NCBI RefSeq assembly: GCF_900129235.1
Contig: NZ_FQUV01000009.1
Location: 1-64,000, forward strand
Source of the DNA: Litoreibacter ascidiaceicola
GTDB taxonomy: Bacteria; Pseudomonadota; Alphaproteobacteria; Rhodobacterales; Rhodobacteraceae
Direction of reading: 5' to 3'
Length of the DNA stretch: 64,000 nt
Below are positions 1-7,919 of the stretch, one piece after another. Each line of letters starts with the position of its first letter. The first letter of the stretch is position 1. The notes below the pieces were generated by a model. It had not been told where the DNA came from and made no database searches. It was given only the letters and a program-made list of their open reading frames with translations. Both the position numbers and the translations under genes were made by a program.

Positions 1-252
1 GAGTTGGCGGAACGCCTCGATATTTCCCAATCGCACCTTTCTGATATCGAACGATGCCGGAAAGTGCCAAGTCAGGAAATCGTTGCACGATACGCCGAAG
101 AGTTTGATCTGCCAGTCAGTTCGATCTGGTTTTTTGACGAGAAGCTGACAGAAGGCACGACGCCGGGCGCTATCGAGAAAGCGCGTGGGGTTGTCGCTGA
201 CAAGATACTTGATTTTCTGAGGATGATCGAGCGGAAGCGAGCGTCATCATGA
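1..252 (+). CDS. XRE-type helix-turn-helix protein, 5' end cut by window
   Basis: The reading frame is open from base 1, so the start lies outside the window. The visible 83 codons open inside an XRE/Cro-type HTH: the stretch LDISQSHLSDIERCRKVPS looks like the recognition helix region, and SSIWFFDEKL follows it. XRE proteins bind operator DNA as dimers. The stop codon overlaps the start of the reverse transcriptase gene (ATGA), so the two are translationally coupled. This makes the HTH protein a likely part of the retron-like cassette, either as autoregulator or as an accessory or antitoxin component. The function is inferred from position and fold only. The full length, the first HTH helix and the promoter cannot be seen. 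Confidence 0.75.
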   Translation, partial: ELAERLDISQSHLSDIERCRKVPSQEIVARYAEEFDLPVSSIWFFDEKLTEGTTPGAIEKARGVVADKILDFLRMIERKRASS

Positions 253-1139
253 CGAAGCGCCGCGACAAGTCCTATGCCCTCGATCAATGTGCCCTCTATC
301 GGTGCAGCACACGCAAAAAATTGTTCAAACTATTACAGACCAGTTCCGAGAAGTTTGCTGAGTTGAAGGCCGCACCCGATCTCTACAAGCCTCTGCGCAA
401 GAAGAAAAAAGACGGAACATTCCGTCCTGTCCTTGCACCACGGGGCGATCTGAAGCGTATCCAACGGCGGATCGGAGAGTTGCTGCTGCGGGTGAAAACT
501 CCGGACTACCTGATGTCGCCAGTGCGCGGTCGCTCGAACATCGACAATGCCGCACGGCATCGCGGTGCAGCGGCGTTCCATCTTCTCGACATCGAAGATT
601 TCTATCCGAGCTGCACAGCCAGCAAGGTAGCATGGTTCTTTGGCAAATATCTCGGGTGCCCTCCCGACGTAGTGAAGGTCCTCCTTGATCTCACAACGCT
701 GAACGGGGTTCTGCCAGCCGGAAGCCCTGCCAGCCCATCGCTGGCCTTTTGGGCCTACGCTGACATGTGGGACGAGATTGATCAGCTGACCCGTGATGCC
801 GGATGCCAGGTTAGCGTGTATGTCGATGACATAACAGTTTCTGGGCAAAGCGTTCCCGGGGTGCTGATCCATGCGATCAAGGAGCGGCTTGCCCACCATG
901 GTCACAGCTTCAAAGCGTCAAAGGAAATCGGACAGATTAATGCGCCGGTCGTCGTGACGGGCGTCGTGGTGCGAGATCGAACGCTTCTCATGCCAAACGT
1001 CCAGCATCTGGAGCGTCATAAACTGAGGGCAGAGGTCGCGAAGCTGCCCGAAGGATACGAGAAGGCTCAGAAGATGGCCTCCCTAATAGGGCGTGAAGGT
1101 ACCGAGCGACAAATCTTGGCGCGCAATAATGTTCACTGA
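249..1139 (+). CDS. Retron-type reverse transcriptase
   Basis: 296 aa, the usual size for retron RTs. Motifs in order: DGTFRPVLAP (residues 55-64), NAARH (100-104), matching the retron NAxxH signature, LDIEDFYPS (113-121) with the first catalytic Asp, LPAGSPASP (155-163), the catalytic YVDD (191-194), and VTG (236-238), the second retron signature. In known retrons the RT copies part of a structured ncRNA into multicopy single-stranded DNA, and the RT-msDNA complex guards a toxic effector that acts on phage infection. The ATG overlaps the stop of the HTH gene, and a TIR gene starts 19 bp downstream. There is no room for an msr-msd RNA between the three genes, so it should lie upstream of the HTH gene, outside the window. 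Retron assignment is strong by motif; the exact type is not assigned. Confidence 0.9.
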   Translation: MTKRRDKSYALDQCALYRCSTRKKLFKLLQTSSEKFAELKAAPDLYKPLRKKKKDGTFRPVLAPRGDLKRIQRRIGELLLRVKTPDYLMSPVRGRSNIDNAARHRGAAAFHLLDIEDFYPSCTASKVAWFFGKYLGCPPDVVKVLLDLTTLNGVLPAGSPASPSLAFWAYADMWDEIDQLTRDAGCQVSVYVDDITVSGQSVPGVLIHAIKERLAHHGHSFKASKEIGQINAPVVVTGVVVRDRTLLMPNVQHLERHKLRAEVAKLPEGYEKAQKMASLIGREGTERQILARNNVH

Positions 1140-1158
1140 TTTTCAATGATGGATTTAC

Positions 1159-2124
1159 ATGACGACTGTTTTCTTTTCCTACTGCCACGCTGACGAAGCA
1201 CTACGAGACCAGCTAGAACGCCAGCTTAGAATCCTTCAGCGTCAAGGCCTGATAGAGACCTGGCACGACCGCCGTATTGAGGCTGGGCAGGACTTCGCCG
1301 GTGAGATCGACGCGCACATTGAAGCCGATGAGATCATCCTACTGCTGGTAAGCCCAGATTTTCTAAACTCTGACTATTGTTATGAGATCGAGATGACCCG
1401 TGCGCTGGAACGGCACAAGGCGGGAGAGGCCATCGTGATCCCGGTCATTTTGCGCGATTGCCTCTGGCATGGCGCACCCTTCGGCAAGTTGATGGCCACG
1501 CCAACGGACGGCCGACCGGTCACGCAATGGCCAGATATCGACCATGCGTTCCGTCTCGTCGCCGAAGCCGTTCAGGCAGCAGCAAAGCGCATAGGTAATT
1601 CACAAGCGGTCACCAGGCCGTCTGCGGCACCCAGCAACATGCAGAATACGCAGTCAGTCAACAGGTCGACACCGGATCAAGTGATCCGGTCAAGTAATCT
1701 TCGGGTGGCCAAAACGTTCACGGATCGTGATCGTGATGCATTCCAGACTGAGGCGTTTGATTTCATGGCAAAATATTTCGAGAACTCGCTTTCTGAATTG
1801 TCTGTTCGCAATCCCGAGATTGACGGGTCGTTCCGCAGGCTTGACGCAAATCGCTTCAGCGCTGTTGCCTACCATAACGGTCAGGCTGCGAGCCGCTGTA
1901 CCGTATTCATGGGGGGGGCGGCATATGGGGGCATTGCTTACACTGCGACCGAAAATGCAGACACCAACGGGTTCAATGAGAACCTAACCGTCGAGGCCGA
2001 TGAGCAAACCCTGTATCTGCGGAGTATGGGGATGGCACACTTCGGCCAAAACAGAGACCAGAAGCTGACGTTTGAGGGTGCGGCAGAAACTTACTGGCAG
2101 ATGTTTGTGCAGCCACTTCAGTGA
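1159..2124 (+). CDS. TIR-domain effector protein of the retron-like cassette
   Basis: 321 aa. Residues 1-140 form a TIR domain: TVFFSYCHADE at the N-terminus, WHDRRIEAGQDF (35-46) and SPDFLNSDYCYEIEM (65-79), where Glu76 fits the catalytic glutamate of NAD-cleaving TIR domains. After a low-complexity linker (about 145-180) comes a globular C-terminal domain that I do not recognise (about 185-320; SAVAYHNGQ, GGAAYGGIAY), a likely sensor or oligomerisation domain. Known bacterial TIR effectors deplete NAD+ to stop growth of infected cells. The gene follows the RT by 19 bp on the same strand, so co-transcription is likely and the TIR protein is the probable effector held in check by RT/msDNA. 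NADase activity is inferred from family, not shown. Confidence 0.85.
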   Translation: MTTVFFSYCHADEALRDQLERQLRILQRQGLIETWHDRRIEAGQDFAGEIDAHIEADEIILLLVSPDFLNSDYCYEIEMTRALERHKAGEAIVIPVILRDCLWHGAPFGKLMATPTDGRPVTQWPDIDHAFRLVAEAVQAAAKRIGNSQAVTRPSAAPSNMQNTQSVNRSTPDQVIRSSNLRVAKTFTDRDRDAFQTEAFDFMAKYFENSLSELSVRNPEIDGSFRRLDANRFSAVAYHNGQAASRCTVFMGGAAYGGIAYTATENADTNGFNENLTVEADEQTLYLRSMGMAHFGQNRDQKLTFEGAAETYWQMFVQPLQ

Positions 2125-2175
2125 CAACTGCGGCACCTTCAAAGGTTTCTGTTCTCTTTTTTTCCGATGTTTTCA

Positions 2176-2682
2176 TCAAGGTTGCGAAACCTGCTTGGCG
2201 GGATGACGGAAAATCACGGGCGCGAGGCCAGTCTCGGGATCATTCTCGTTTAGGGCAATTTTCCATGACCTAAATACTGCTTCGATGGGTGACCTGTCAG
2301 GCTTGGTACCTGTCAGCGGACAGTTGACTTTGTTCTTCATGGGCCCCCGGGACTGAAATGCACATAAGCCAAAGGCACCGTTCCACATGACGATGTCGCC
2401 AATTTCAGGTGAGGCATAGCCTCCCATTTGGATATCCCCAGTGGGGTCGAGCACCAGCTTCCAGTCCTGGCCATACGAGAGGCAGAGGTCAGGTCTGTGC
2501 TCCACATAGTGAATACTGAATAGGTCATCGCCTTGGTCGTGCATTGTAACGAAACCAAGATCCTTATCGAGTTTGACAACAAGCATGGCCAGTTCAGCCC
2601 CTCTGCCAAAGTTGCAGAGACCAATTTCTCCCACTTCGAAGTCGGCCATGGGCCTGAGAGTTGTTGAAAATAGAACTTCCAT
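2176..2682 (-). CDS. Hypothetical protein, 168 aa
   Basis: Soluble protein without a signal peptide or membrane segment. The ATG start is preceded by a weak purine-rich stretch. It is rich in Gly, Asp and Trp, with segments such as EVGEIGLCNFGRG and SPEIGDIVMWNGAFG that suggest a beta-rich fold. I recognise no family. It is convergent with the TIR gene (about 50 bp between stops) and divergent from the small gene at 2782. Codon use and the absence of a better frame make it a credible gene. Its place beside a defence cassette is suggestive only. Confidence 0.6.
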   Translation of the reverse strand: MEVLFSTTLRPMADFEVGEIGLCNFGRGAELAMLVVKLDKDLGFVTMHDQGDDLFSIHYVEHRPDLCLSYGQDWKLVLDPTGDIQMGGYASPEIGDIVMWNGAFGLCAFQSRGPMKNKVNCPLTGTKPDRSPIEAVFRSWKIALNENDPETGLAPVIFRHPAKQVSQP

Positions 2683-2781
2683 AAGATCACCTAAACTGGC
2701 TGCATGTTGTTGTAGAATTTCGTACCCTGCCGTGAGGCCGGTGATACCGGAAGGTGGGATAGTACAAGAGGGACAAAATCA

Positions 2782-3033
2782 ATGGAACTAGCTGAAGGGT
2801 TGCATTTGCACACGATCAAAAAATTCAAGTTTGATGGCCATTTGTTTGAAATCAAGATGATCACCGATGAAGACGGTTGGAACTTAAAGGTCTTTGTCGA
2901 TGGGAAACCAACAAGAGTGGACGGCAGTGTGAGCCATGAAGTCCTGCAAGACGCGGCGCACTACAAAGTTGGCGATCCGCGCGAGATAATCGCAGACGCG
3001 TTGGAAAAGCACATCAAGGATAGCGCAGGTTAG
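2782..3033 (+). CDS. Small hypothetical protein, 83 aa
   Basis: ATG start with an AGAGGGA ribosome-binding site 10 bp upstream. The sequence is hydrophilic, with an N-terminal beta-like part (IKKFKFDGHLFEIKMI) and a helical C-terminus (PREIIADALEKHIKD). No signal peptide, membrane helix or known motif is visible. It stands alone between the 168-aa gene on the other strand and the repeat-rich region upstream of the resolvase. I assign no function. Confidence 0.5.
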   Translation: MELAEGLHLHTIKKFKFDGHLFEIKMITDEDGWNLKVFVDGKPTRVDGSVSHEVLQDAAHYKVGDPREIIADALEKHIKDSAG

Positions 3034-3062
3034 CGTAATTGTTTGCCAAAAACGGTCAGTTG

Positions 3063-3230
3063 CGCAACACTCCCCTGCCCCGCTGAGGCTCAACGACCCC
3101 CTAGACAATCGCCGGGCCAAGAAAAACAGGACTATGATCGCAGCGGAATCCGAATCCCCTACCCCTGTCGGAGTGTTGCGAATATGTGTTGCGAATTAAC
3201 TTGATTGAGCAACAAGAAAGCGCAACAATC
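3063..3230. promoter_or_regulatory. Repeat cluster upstream of the resolvase, possible res/operator site
   Basis: A perfect 11-bp inverted repeat, CGCAACACTCC at 3063-3073 and GGAGTGTTGCG at 3170-3180, brackets the region. GTGTTGCGAAT occurs twice as a direct repeat (3173-3183 and 3186-3196, period 13), and GAGCAACAA and GCGCAACAA follow at 3207-3229. Clusters of short direct and inverted copies directly before a serine resolvase gene are typical of resolution (res) sites, where the resolvase also represses itself. That role is inferred from position. Confidence 0.45.
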
Positions 3231-3235
3231 CAGCT

Positions 3236-3805
3236 ATGCAGTTGGGCTACGCTAGAGTTTCTACGGATGACCAGGCCACCGCCGCGCAGCTCGATGCGCT
3301 GAGCACAGCGGGTTGCGGGCGCGTGTTCGAGGAACGTGCGTCCGGTGGCCGTTGGGATCGGCCGGAGCTGCACCGGATGCTCGACCAGCTCCGCCAGGGC
3401 GACGTGGTGATCGTCTGGAAGCTCGACCGGCTGTCCCGGTCACTCAAAGACCTTCTGTCGATCATGGAGAAGATCGACGCGGCCGGGGCCGGATTCCGTT
3501 CTCTTACCGAGGCCATCGACACGACCACGCCCGCTGGGCGCATGATGATGCAGATGGTAGGCGTTTTCGCCGAGTTCGAGCGCGAGATGATCCGCGAGCG
3601 CACCCGCGCCGGTCTGGAGCGTGCGCGCAAGAAAGGACGTCACCCAGGGCGCAAGCCGAAGCTTTCCGACGATCAGCGTCGCGAAGTCCGCGACCTGGTG
3701 CGATCCGGCAAGCGCACAGAGGCGGAAGTCGCGCGCCTGTTCAATGTCCATCGCTCAACGATCAGCCGTGTCATGCGGGAGGCGTCACCCGATGCAGCAG
3801 CTTGA
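3236..3805 (+). CDS. Serine recombinase (resolvase/invertase family)
   Basis: 189 aa, the normal length for Tn3-resolvase/Hin-type enzymes. The N-terminal catalytic domain shows YARVSTDDQ (residues 5-13) with the nucleophilic Ser9, VWKLDRLSRS with conserved Arg residues, and GVFAEFEREMIRERT ahead of the long E-helix. Residues about 140-185 are a Hin-type HTH (KLSDDQRREV, EVARLFNVHRSTISRVM). Such enzymes cut and rejoin DNA through a 5'-phosphoserine link, here probably resolving plasmid multimers or a transposon cointegrate. It overlaps the WGR gene by 14 bp, so the two form an operon. The repeats just upstream are its likely target and operator. No transposase gene lies nearby, so a stand-alone multimer-resolution role fits best. 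Confidence 0.9.
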   Translation: MQLGYARVSTDDQATAAQLDALSTAGCGRVFEERASGGRWDRPELHRMLDQLRQGDVVIVWKLDRLSRSLKDLLSIMEKIDAAGAGFRSLTEAIDTTTPAGRMMMQMVGVFAEFEREMIRERTRAGLERARKKGRHPGRKPKLSDDQRREVRDLVRSGKRTEAEVARLFNVHRSTISRVMREASPDAAA

Positions 3806-4046
3806 GATGTTTCCCGAAGACATCCGCATCGAGCGCGTGGACCACGATGCCAATATGTATCGGTTCTATCGGCTGCGGCTGATGCCTGACCTGTTCGGCG
3901 GCGTCTCGCTTCTGCGCGAATGGGGCCGCATCGGCACCCAGGGTCGGCACAGGATCGACTGTTTCGAAGATGCCGGTCGCGCTGCCGACGCGATGGTTGC
4001 GCTCTACCGGGCGAAGCAGAAACGGGGCTATCAACTCGCCGGGTGA
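3792..4046 (+). CDS. WGR-domain protein
   Basis: 84 aa. The ATG at 3792 overlaps the end of the resolvase gene by 14 bp in another frame; a longer version of this frame has no credible start. The protein is essentially one WGR domain: FYRLRLMPDLFGG followed by LLREWGRIGTQGR, the Trp-Gly-Arg signature, then a helix (AADAMVALYRAKQKRGY). WGR domains occur in PARPs, where they bind DNA ends, and as small stand-alone proteins in proteobacteria with unknown roles. The coupling to a resolvase suggests a DNA-binding accessory role, which is inference. The 295 bp after it, up to the epimerase gene, holds no gene that I can support. Confidence 0.8.
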   Translation: MQQLEMFPEDIRIERVDHDANMYRFYRLRLMPDLFGGVSLLREWGRIGTQGRHRIDCFEDAGRAADAMVALYRAKQKRGYQLAG

Positions 4047-4341
4047 GGTTTGATGTGGGGGTGCTCAAGCCCCCTGCCCCACGATTGCGGCCGTCCGGGC
4101 TGAGTGCGGCGAAGGCTACCGAAGAGCCCCACCGGAACAATTGATTTTGTGCTGCGTGCACTCGCAGCATGGATATTGCGGCAATAGCGCAAAATCCTAT
4201 GCCGCAGCGCCGCGAGAAAACTGGTCATTCATGCCAACCGCAGCGAATTCGAAACGCCCAAGGATCATGTCGCGGGACAAAGCAGACTCGTGCAGGTTCG
4301 GCTCTTGTTGAAGCAGCACTTCCAAAATTAGGTGATTTAGG

Positions 4342-5532
4342 TTAAGCTTTGGCTGACAAAATGTCCCAACAAACCCCGAGCGTGTGATAGTCGGTTTTAC
4401 CTGGTGGTGACTTCTGGTTGTCGATTTTGTTGCCTTCGGGCGTAAGAACTCGGAACCAGGCACCGTGCTCATGATCGATCAAATGGTCCCAAGCGTAGCA
4501 CCAAATCTCGTGGTAATTTTGCCGATAGGTTTCTTCGCCGGTGCGCTGAAAAAGCCTCCAGGCTGTGGCTGCAGCCTCGCTGTTTACCCAATAGTATTTC
4601 TCTCGCGCACAGGGAGTGCCGTTTGGCGCGAAGCCATAGATCAATCCGCCCAGTTCTTGATCACGACCATGCTCCATTGCCGCCCCGAACAGGGCGATTG
4701 CACGAACCAGATACCATTTTTGCGGTCGGATCTGATCGAGCGTCAGAAGCAATCGCGCCCATTCAACAAGATGTCCGGGCTGGATACCCCAGGGTTTGAA
4801 TAGGTCATTCGGCTTGTCTTTGTGATAATCGTGGTCCGGCGCCCAGTTGGCGTCGTAGTGCTCCCAAATCAACCCGCCGGTTTTATCCGAAAGCTCCATT
4901 GTGAATTTATAGGCCAAGGCTTCTGCTCGATCCAGATAGCGTGTTTCGCCGGTTGCCCGAAAGGCGGCAATGCACCCTTCACAACTGTGCATATTGGCGT
5001 TCTGGCCGCGATACGGGCTGAGGTCGGACAGATCGGCGTTGCGCTCATCTGCATAAGCGCCGTGATCGGGTTGCCAGAACTGCGTCTCCATGAAGTTCCA
5101 GATATGGTTCAGCGTCGGGCGTGCTTCCGCGATCCCCGCCTCCAGCGCAGTGGCGCTGGCAATCATGACAAACGCATGGCCGTATGCCATAACTTCGCCG
5201 TGCGTTACCTTTCCGTTTCGCAATTGCCAAGCATACGCGCCGTTGTCCTGACGGTGTGTGTTTTCGAGAAACTCAAGTCCGTGCAGGGCCTTGTCCCGGT
5301 GCTGTTGTGCACCCCGTTTCCGAAAGGCCAGGGCATAGTTGAAAACGAAGCGGCACGAGCTTACCAGATGGCGCAACTCGCTGTCATAGATGCGCCCATC
5401 ATCCTCGAAACAATGGAAAAAACCGCCATCTGGATCGACCGCCCGGTCTTCATAGAACGCAAGGGTTTTCGAAATGTGATCGTTCAAGAACGACACAGAT
5501 TCAAAATCCGGATAAGCAGGGTTGGTGGTCAT
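4342..5532 (-). CDS. AGE-family epimerase/isomerase, probable N-acetylmannosamine 2-epimerase
   Basis: 396 aa from the ATG at 5532; an in-frame GTG at 5559 would add nine residues and neither has a clear ribosome-binding site. The sequence fits the (alpha/alpha)6-barrel N-acylglucosamine 2-epimerase family: GGFFHCFEDDG near the N-terminus, RHLVSSCRFVFNYA, HEVMAYGHAFVMIA-like segments, and repeated helix-Trp patterns to the end. Family members interconvert ManNAc and GlcNAc, mannose and fructose, or sulfoquinovose. Next to a NanA-like lyase and a TRAP transporter, ManNAc to GlcNAc is the most likely reaction, replacing NanE/NanK-type steps. It is the last gene of the leftward operon TRAP-dehydrogenase-epimerase. 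Substrate is inferred from context. Confidence 0.85.
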   Translation of the reverse strand: MTTNPAYPDFESVSFLNDHISKTLAFYEDRAVDPDGGFFHCFEDDGRIYDSELRHLVSSCRFVFNYALAFRKRGAQQHRDKALHGLEFLENTHRQDNGAYAWQLRNGKVTHGEVMAYGHAFVMIASATALEAGIAEARPTLNHIWNFMETQFWQPDHGAYADERNADLSDLSPYRGQNANMHSCEGCIAAFRATGETRYLDRAEALAYKFTMELSDKTGGLIWEHYDANWAPDHDYHKDKPNDLFKPWGIQPGHLVEWARLLLTLDQIRPQKWYLVRAIALFGAAMEHGRDQELGGLIYGFAPNGTPCAREKYYWVNSEAAATAWRLFQRTGEETYRQNYHEIWCYAWDHLIDHEHGAWFRVLTPEGNKIDNQKSPPGKTDYHTLGVCWDILSAKA

Positions 5533-5569
5533 CTTGTTCGCCAATTTTTCAGTTTCCACTGGGTTACTA

Positions 5570-6526
5570 TTAGGCGATCGGGCAGCGAAGAGCCTGACCT
5601 GTCAGCGCGCGCTCAAGCTCTTCGGCAACCAATCTTTGAACCCGCTTGTCCGATCCTTGCGAATAAAAGGCTGCGTGAGGAGTGAGCAACAGATTGGGCG
5701 CTGTTCGCAGTGGCGAATCCGCAGGTAGCGGCTCTACGCAGAACGCATCCAATGCCGCACCTGCGATAGTGCCGTCATGCAAAGCAGCAACCAGATCTTC
5801 TTCGTTCACGATCGCACCACGCGAGGTATTGACCAGGAAACCGGTCGGGCCGAGTCTTTTTAACAGCGACGCGTCTATCATCCCGGTTGTCTGCGGCGTG
5901 GCTGCGAGGTGCAGTGAAATTACGGTGCTGATCTCGGCCAGTTCTTCTAACGCTACCATGCGGACATCGGGCGGAACCGACGACGGATCAAGGTGCGGAT
6001 CATAGGCGGCAAACTGGAACCCAAACGAACTCATCTTGCGATAGGCAGCCTGTGCGATCCGACCGAACCCAACAAAGCCAACCACGGTCTCTGAAAACAG
6101 CGGAATGGCGGCGCGGTCCAGGCTTGGATTCCACGCACCCGTTCGGATGGATTTGTCAAACTCACCGAGTCGGCGTAGCAGAAAGCCAACCATCGCCGAT
6201 GTGTGTTCTGCGACTTCTTCTGTGGTGCCATCTGGCAAATTTGCAACCCGAATACCGTGCTCGGTCGCAGCGGCGACATCGACTTTGTCGTAACCCGCCC
6301 CATATTTCAGAATGTAGCCGCCCTCATTAAGGCCTTCGATCATCTTTCGGGTGACTGGAAAGTGCGCGCCTTGTGACAGTAATATTTGGGCGCCAAGGGC
6401 GGCATCGACAGCTTCTTCGATTGATGCATCCGACAGGACAAGCAGTTCGGCGCCATGTTTCTCGGCAGCGTGCCGTTCGGCCGAAAGATCGGCCAGAACA
6501 TTGTCCAGCAATACAACACGGGTCAT
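5570..6526 (-). CDS. D-2-hydroxyacid dehydrogenase, NAD-dependent
   Basis: 318 aa. The ATG at 6526 has an AGAGG ribosome-binding site; the frame runs further upstream but would then overlap the TRAP permease. The family layout is clear: GAGYDKVD in the substrate domain, the Rossmann motif GFVGFGRIAQ near residue 145, and the catalytic Arg (NTSRGAIVNE), Glu (DAFCVEPLP) and His (LTPHAAFYS). These enzymes (phosphoglycerate, glyoxylate and hydroxypyruvate reductase relatives) interconvert 2-hydroxy- and 2-oxoacids. Its role in a sialic-acid-like operon is not standard. It may act on a 2-oxoacid product such as pyruvate or on an altered sugar acid. It lies between the TRAP permease and the epimerase in one operon. 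Confidence 0.85.
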   Translation of the reverse strand: MTRVVLLDNVLADLSAERHAAEKHGAELLVLSDASIEEAVDAALGAQILLSQGAHFPVTRKMIEGLNEGGYILKYGAGYDKVDVAAATEHGIRVANLPDGTTEEVAEHTSAMVGFLLRRLGEFDKSIRTGAWNPSLDRAAIPLFSETVVGFVGFGRIAQAAYRKMSSFGFQFAAYDPHLDPSSVPPDVRMVALEELAEISTVISLHLAATPQTTGMIDASLLKRLGPTGFLVNTSRGAIVNEEDLVAALHDGTIAGAALDAFCVEPLPADSPLRTAPNLLLTPHAAFYSQGSDKRVQRLVAEELERALTGQALRCPIA

Positions 6527-6575
6527 GAGTTTACCTCTTTCATGCGTTTCAGTGGCTTCAAAGGATTCTGGCCCA

Positions 6576-7919
6576 TCAGTCCAAAATCCAGAGAGCGATC
6601 TGCGGGAAGGCCAAAACCAGACCGAGTACGGTGATCTGGATGCAGACGAAGGGCAGCGTGGATTTGTAGATTTCTTCCAGCGTGACGTCAGGCGGAGCAA
6701 CGCTTTTCAGATAGAACGTGGCAGGCCCGAATGGGGGCGACAGAAACGCAACCTGAATCGAAATCGAAAACAAGATCCCGAACCAGACCGGATCGAACCC
6801 CAGATCCTTCACGATCGGAATGAAGATCGGGATCGTCAGAAGCAGAATGCCGACCCAATCAAGGAACATTCCCATCAACAGGAAAATGCCGACCATTATC
6901 ATCACGATCACAATCGGCTCGAACGGTAGACCCGTGAAAAGCTCACCCAAATAGGCGGTGCCTCCAAGGCGCGTATAGATCCCGACAAGGGCGTTCGCTC
7001 CCAGCCCAAGCCAGATCAGGGCACCGATTGATGTGATCGTCTGCCGCAGGCTTTCGGTGACCACCTTAAAGCTGAGCTCGCGGCGCAGGGCTGCGAACAA
7101 CATGACTGAAAAGGCGCCGATCGAAGCGGATTCGGTAATGGAAGCAACGCCGCCATAGATCGATCCAAGCACCGCAGTGATGATCAGAAGCGGCACGATC
7201 ATCCCGCTGGCAATTTTGGCTTTTTCGCGAAACGACAACTTGCTTAGTTCGGCATCCTCGGAAGATGTGGGCGCCCAATGCGGTTTGAGATTGGCCATGA
7301 TCAGGATGTAGGTAATGTAGCTTGCCGCAAGCAGCAGGCCCGGCGTGATCGCAGCTTTGAACAGGTCACCAACCGAGATGTTCGCGGCCAGGCCAAACAG
7401 GATCAGAACGATTGACGGTGGAATCATCGTCCCAAGCGAACCGCCCGCACAGATCGTGCCGATCGAAAGACCGCGGTTGTATCCCAACTTGATCATCTGC
7501 GGCAGGGCCAGCAAACCAAGAAGAACCACTTCGCCCCCCATGATGCCCGACATCGCCGCCAGGACGACAGACACCAATACGGTCTGGACTGCCGTTCCTC
7601 CCCGGAAATTTCCGGATATAACCTGCATTGCAGCGAACAGATCCTTGGCGATGCTGGTCCTCTCCATCAGAGAAGCCATGAAAATGAAAATCGGAATTGA
7701 GACAAAGACGTAGGCTGTGGAAAGGCCGTAAACCTTGAGGGAAATCAGCGAGATGCCCTTGGGTCCGATCCAGACGAGCAACAGCACGGCAGCAACCGTC
7801 ATAGTCACCCAGGAAAGCGCCATGCCGGTCAGCATAAGACCAAACAGGAGCACCAATGCGATGATTGTCATGCCACCAAGGCCGATGACGTCGAGGCTGA
7901 GAAAATCAAACATCGTCAT
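6576..7919 (-). CDS. TRAP transporter large permease (DctM/SiaM type)
   Basis: 447 aa, with about 12 hydrophobic segments across its whole length. Recognisable DctM features are IFIFMASLMERT, the glycine-rich GGEVVLLGLLALPQM and AGGSLGTMIPPSIVLILFG segments, and the closing SPPFGPATFYLKSVAPPDVTLEEIY. The large subunit forms the sodium-coupled elevator channel in the inner membrane, fed by the periplasmic binding protein. It overlaps the small permease by 14 bp or so and is followed 49 bp later by the dehydrogenase gene. The nearby NanA-like lyase makes a sialic acid (or close relative) the likely substrate. Confidence 0.92.
   Translation of the reverse strand: MTMFDFLSLDVIGLGGMTIIALVLLFGLMLTGMALSWVTMTVAAVLLLVWIGPKGISLISLKVYGLSTAYVFVSIPIFIFMASLMERTSIAKDLFAAMQVISGNFRGGTAVQTVLVSVVLAAMSGIMGGEVVLLGLLALPQMIKLGYNRGLSIGTICAGGSLGTMIPPSIVLILFGLAANISVGDLFKAAITPGLLLAASYITYILIMANLKPHWAPTSSEDAELSKLSFREKAKIASGMIVPLLIITAVLGSIYGGVASITESASIGAFSVMLFAALRRELSFKVVTESLRQTITSIGALIWLGLGANALVGIYTRLGGTAYLGELFTGLPFEPIVIVMIMVGIFLLMGMFLDWVGILLLTIPIFIPIVKDLGFDPVWFGILFSISIQVAFLSPPFGPATFYLKSVAPPDVTLEEIYKSTLPFVCIQITVLGLVLAFPQIALWILD

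Noticed and set aside
3070-4080. Frequent CCCCTGCCC strings here and elsewhere in the window
   Set aside because: They occur in coding and non-coding DNA without spacing or symmetry and look like a composition bias, not a repeat family.
4822-5685. 287-aa open frame on the plus strand
   Set aside because: It lies antisense to the epimerase and dehydrogenase genes, which have clear family motifs; this is a shadow frame.
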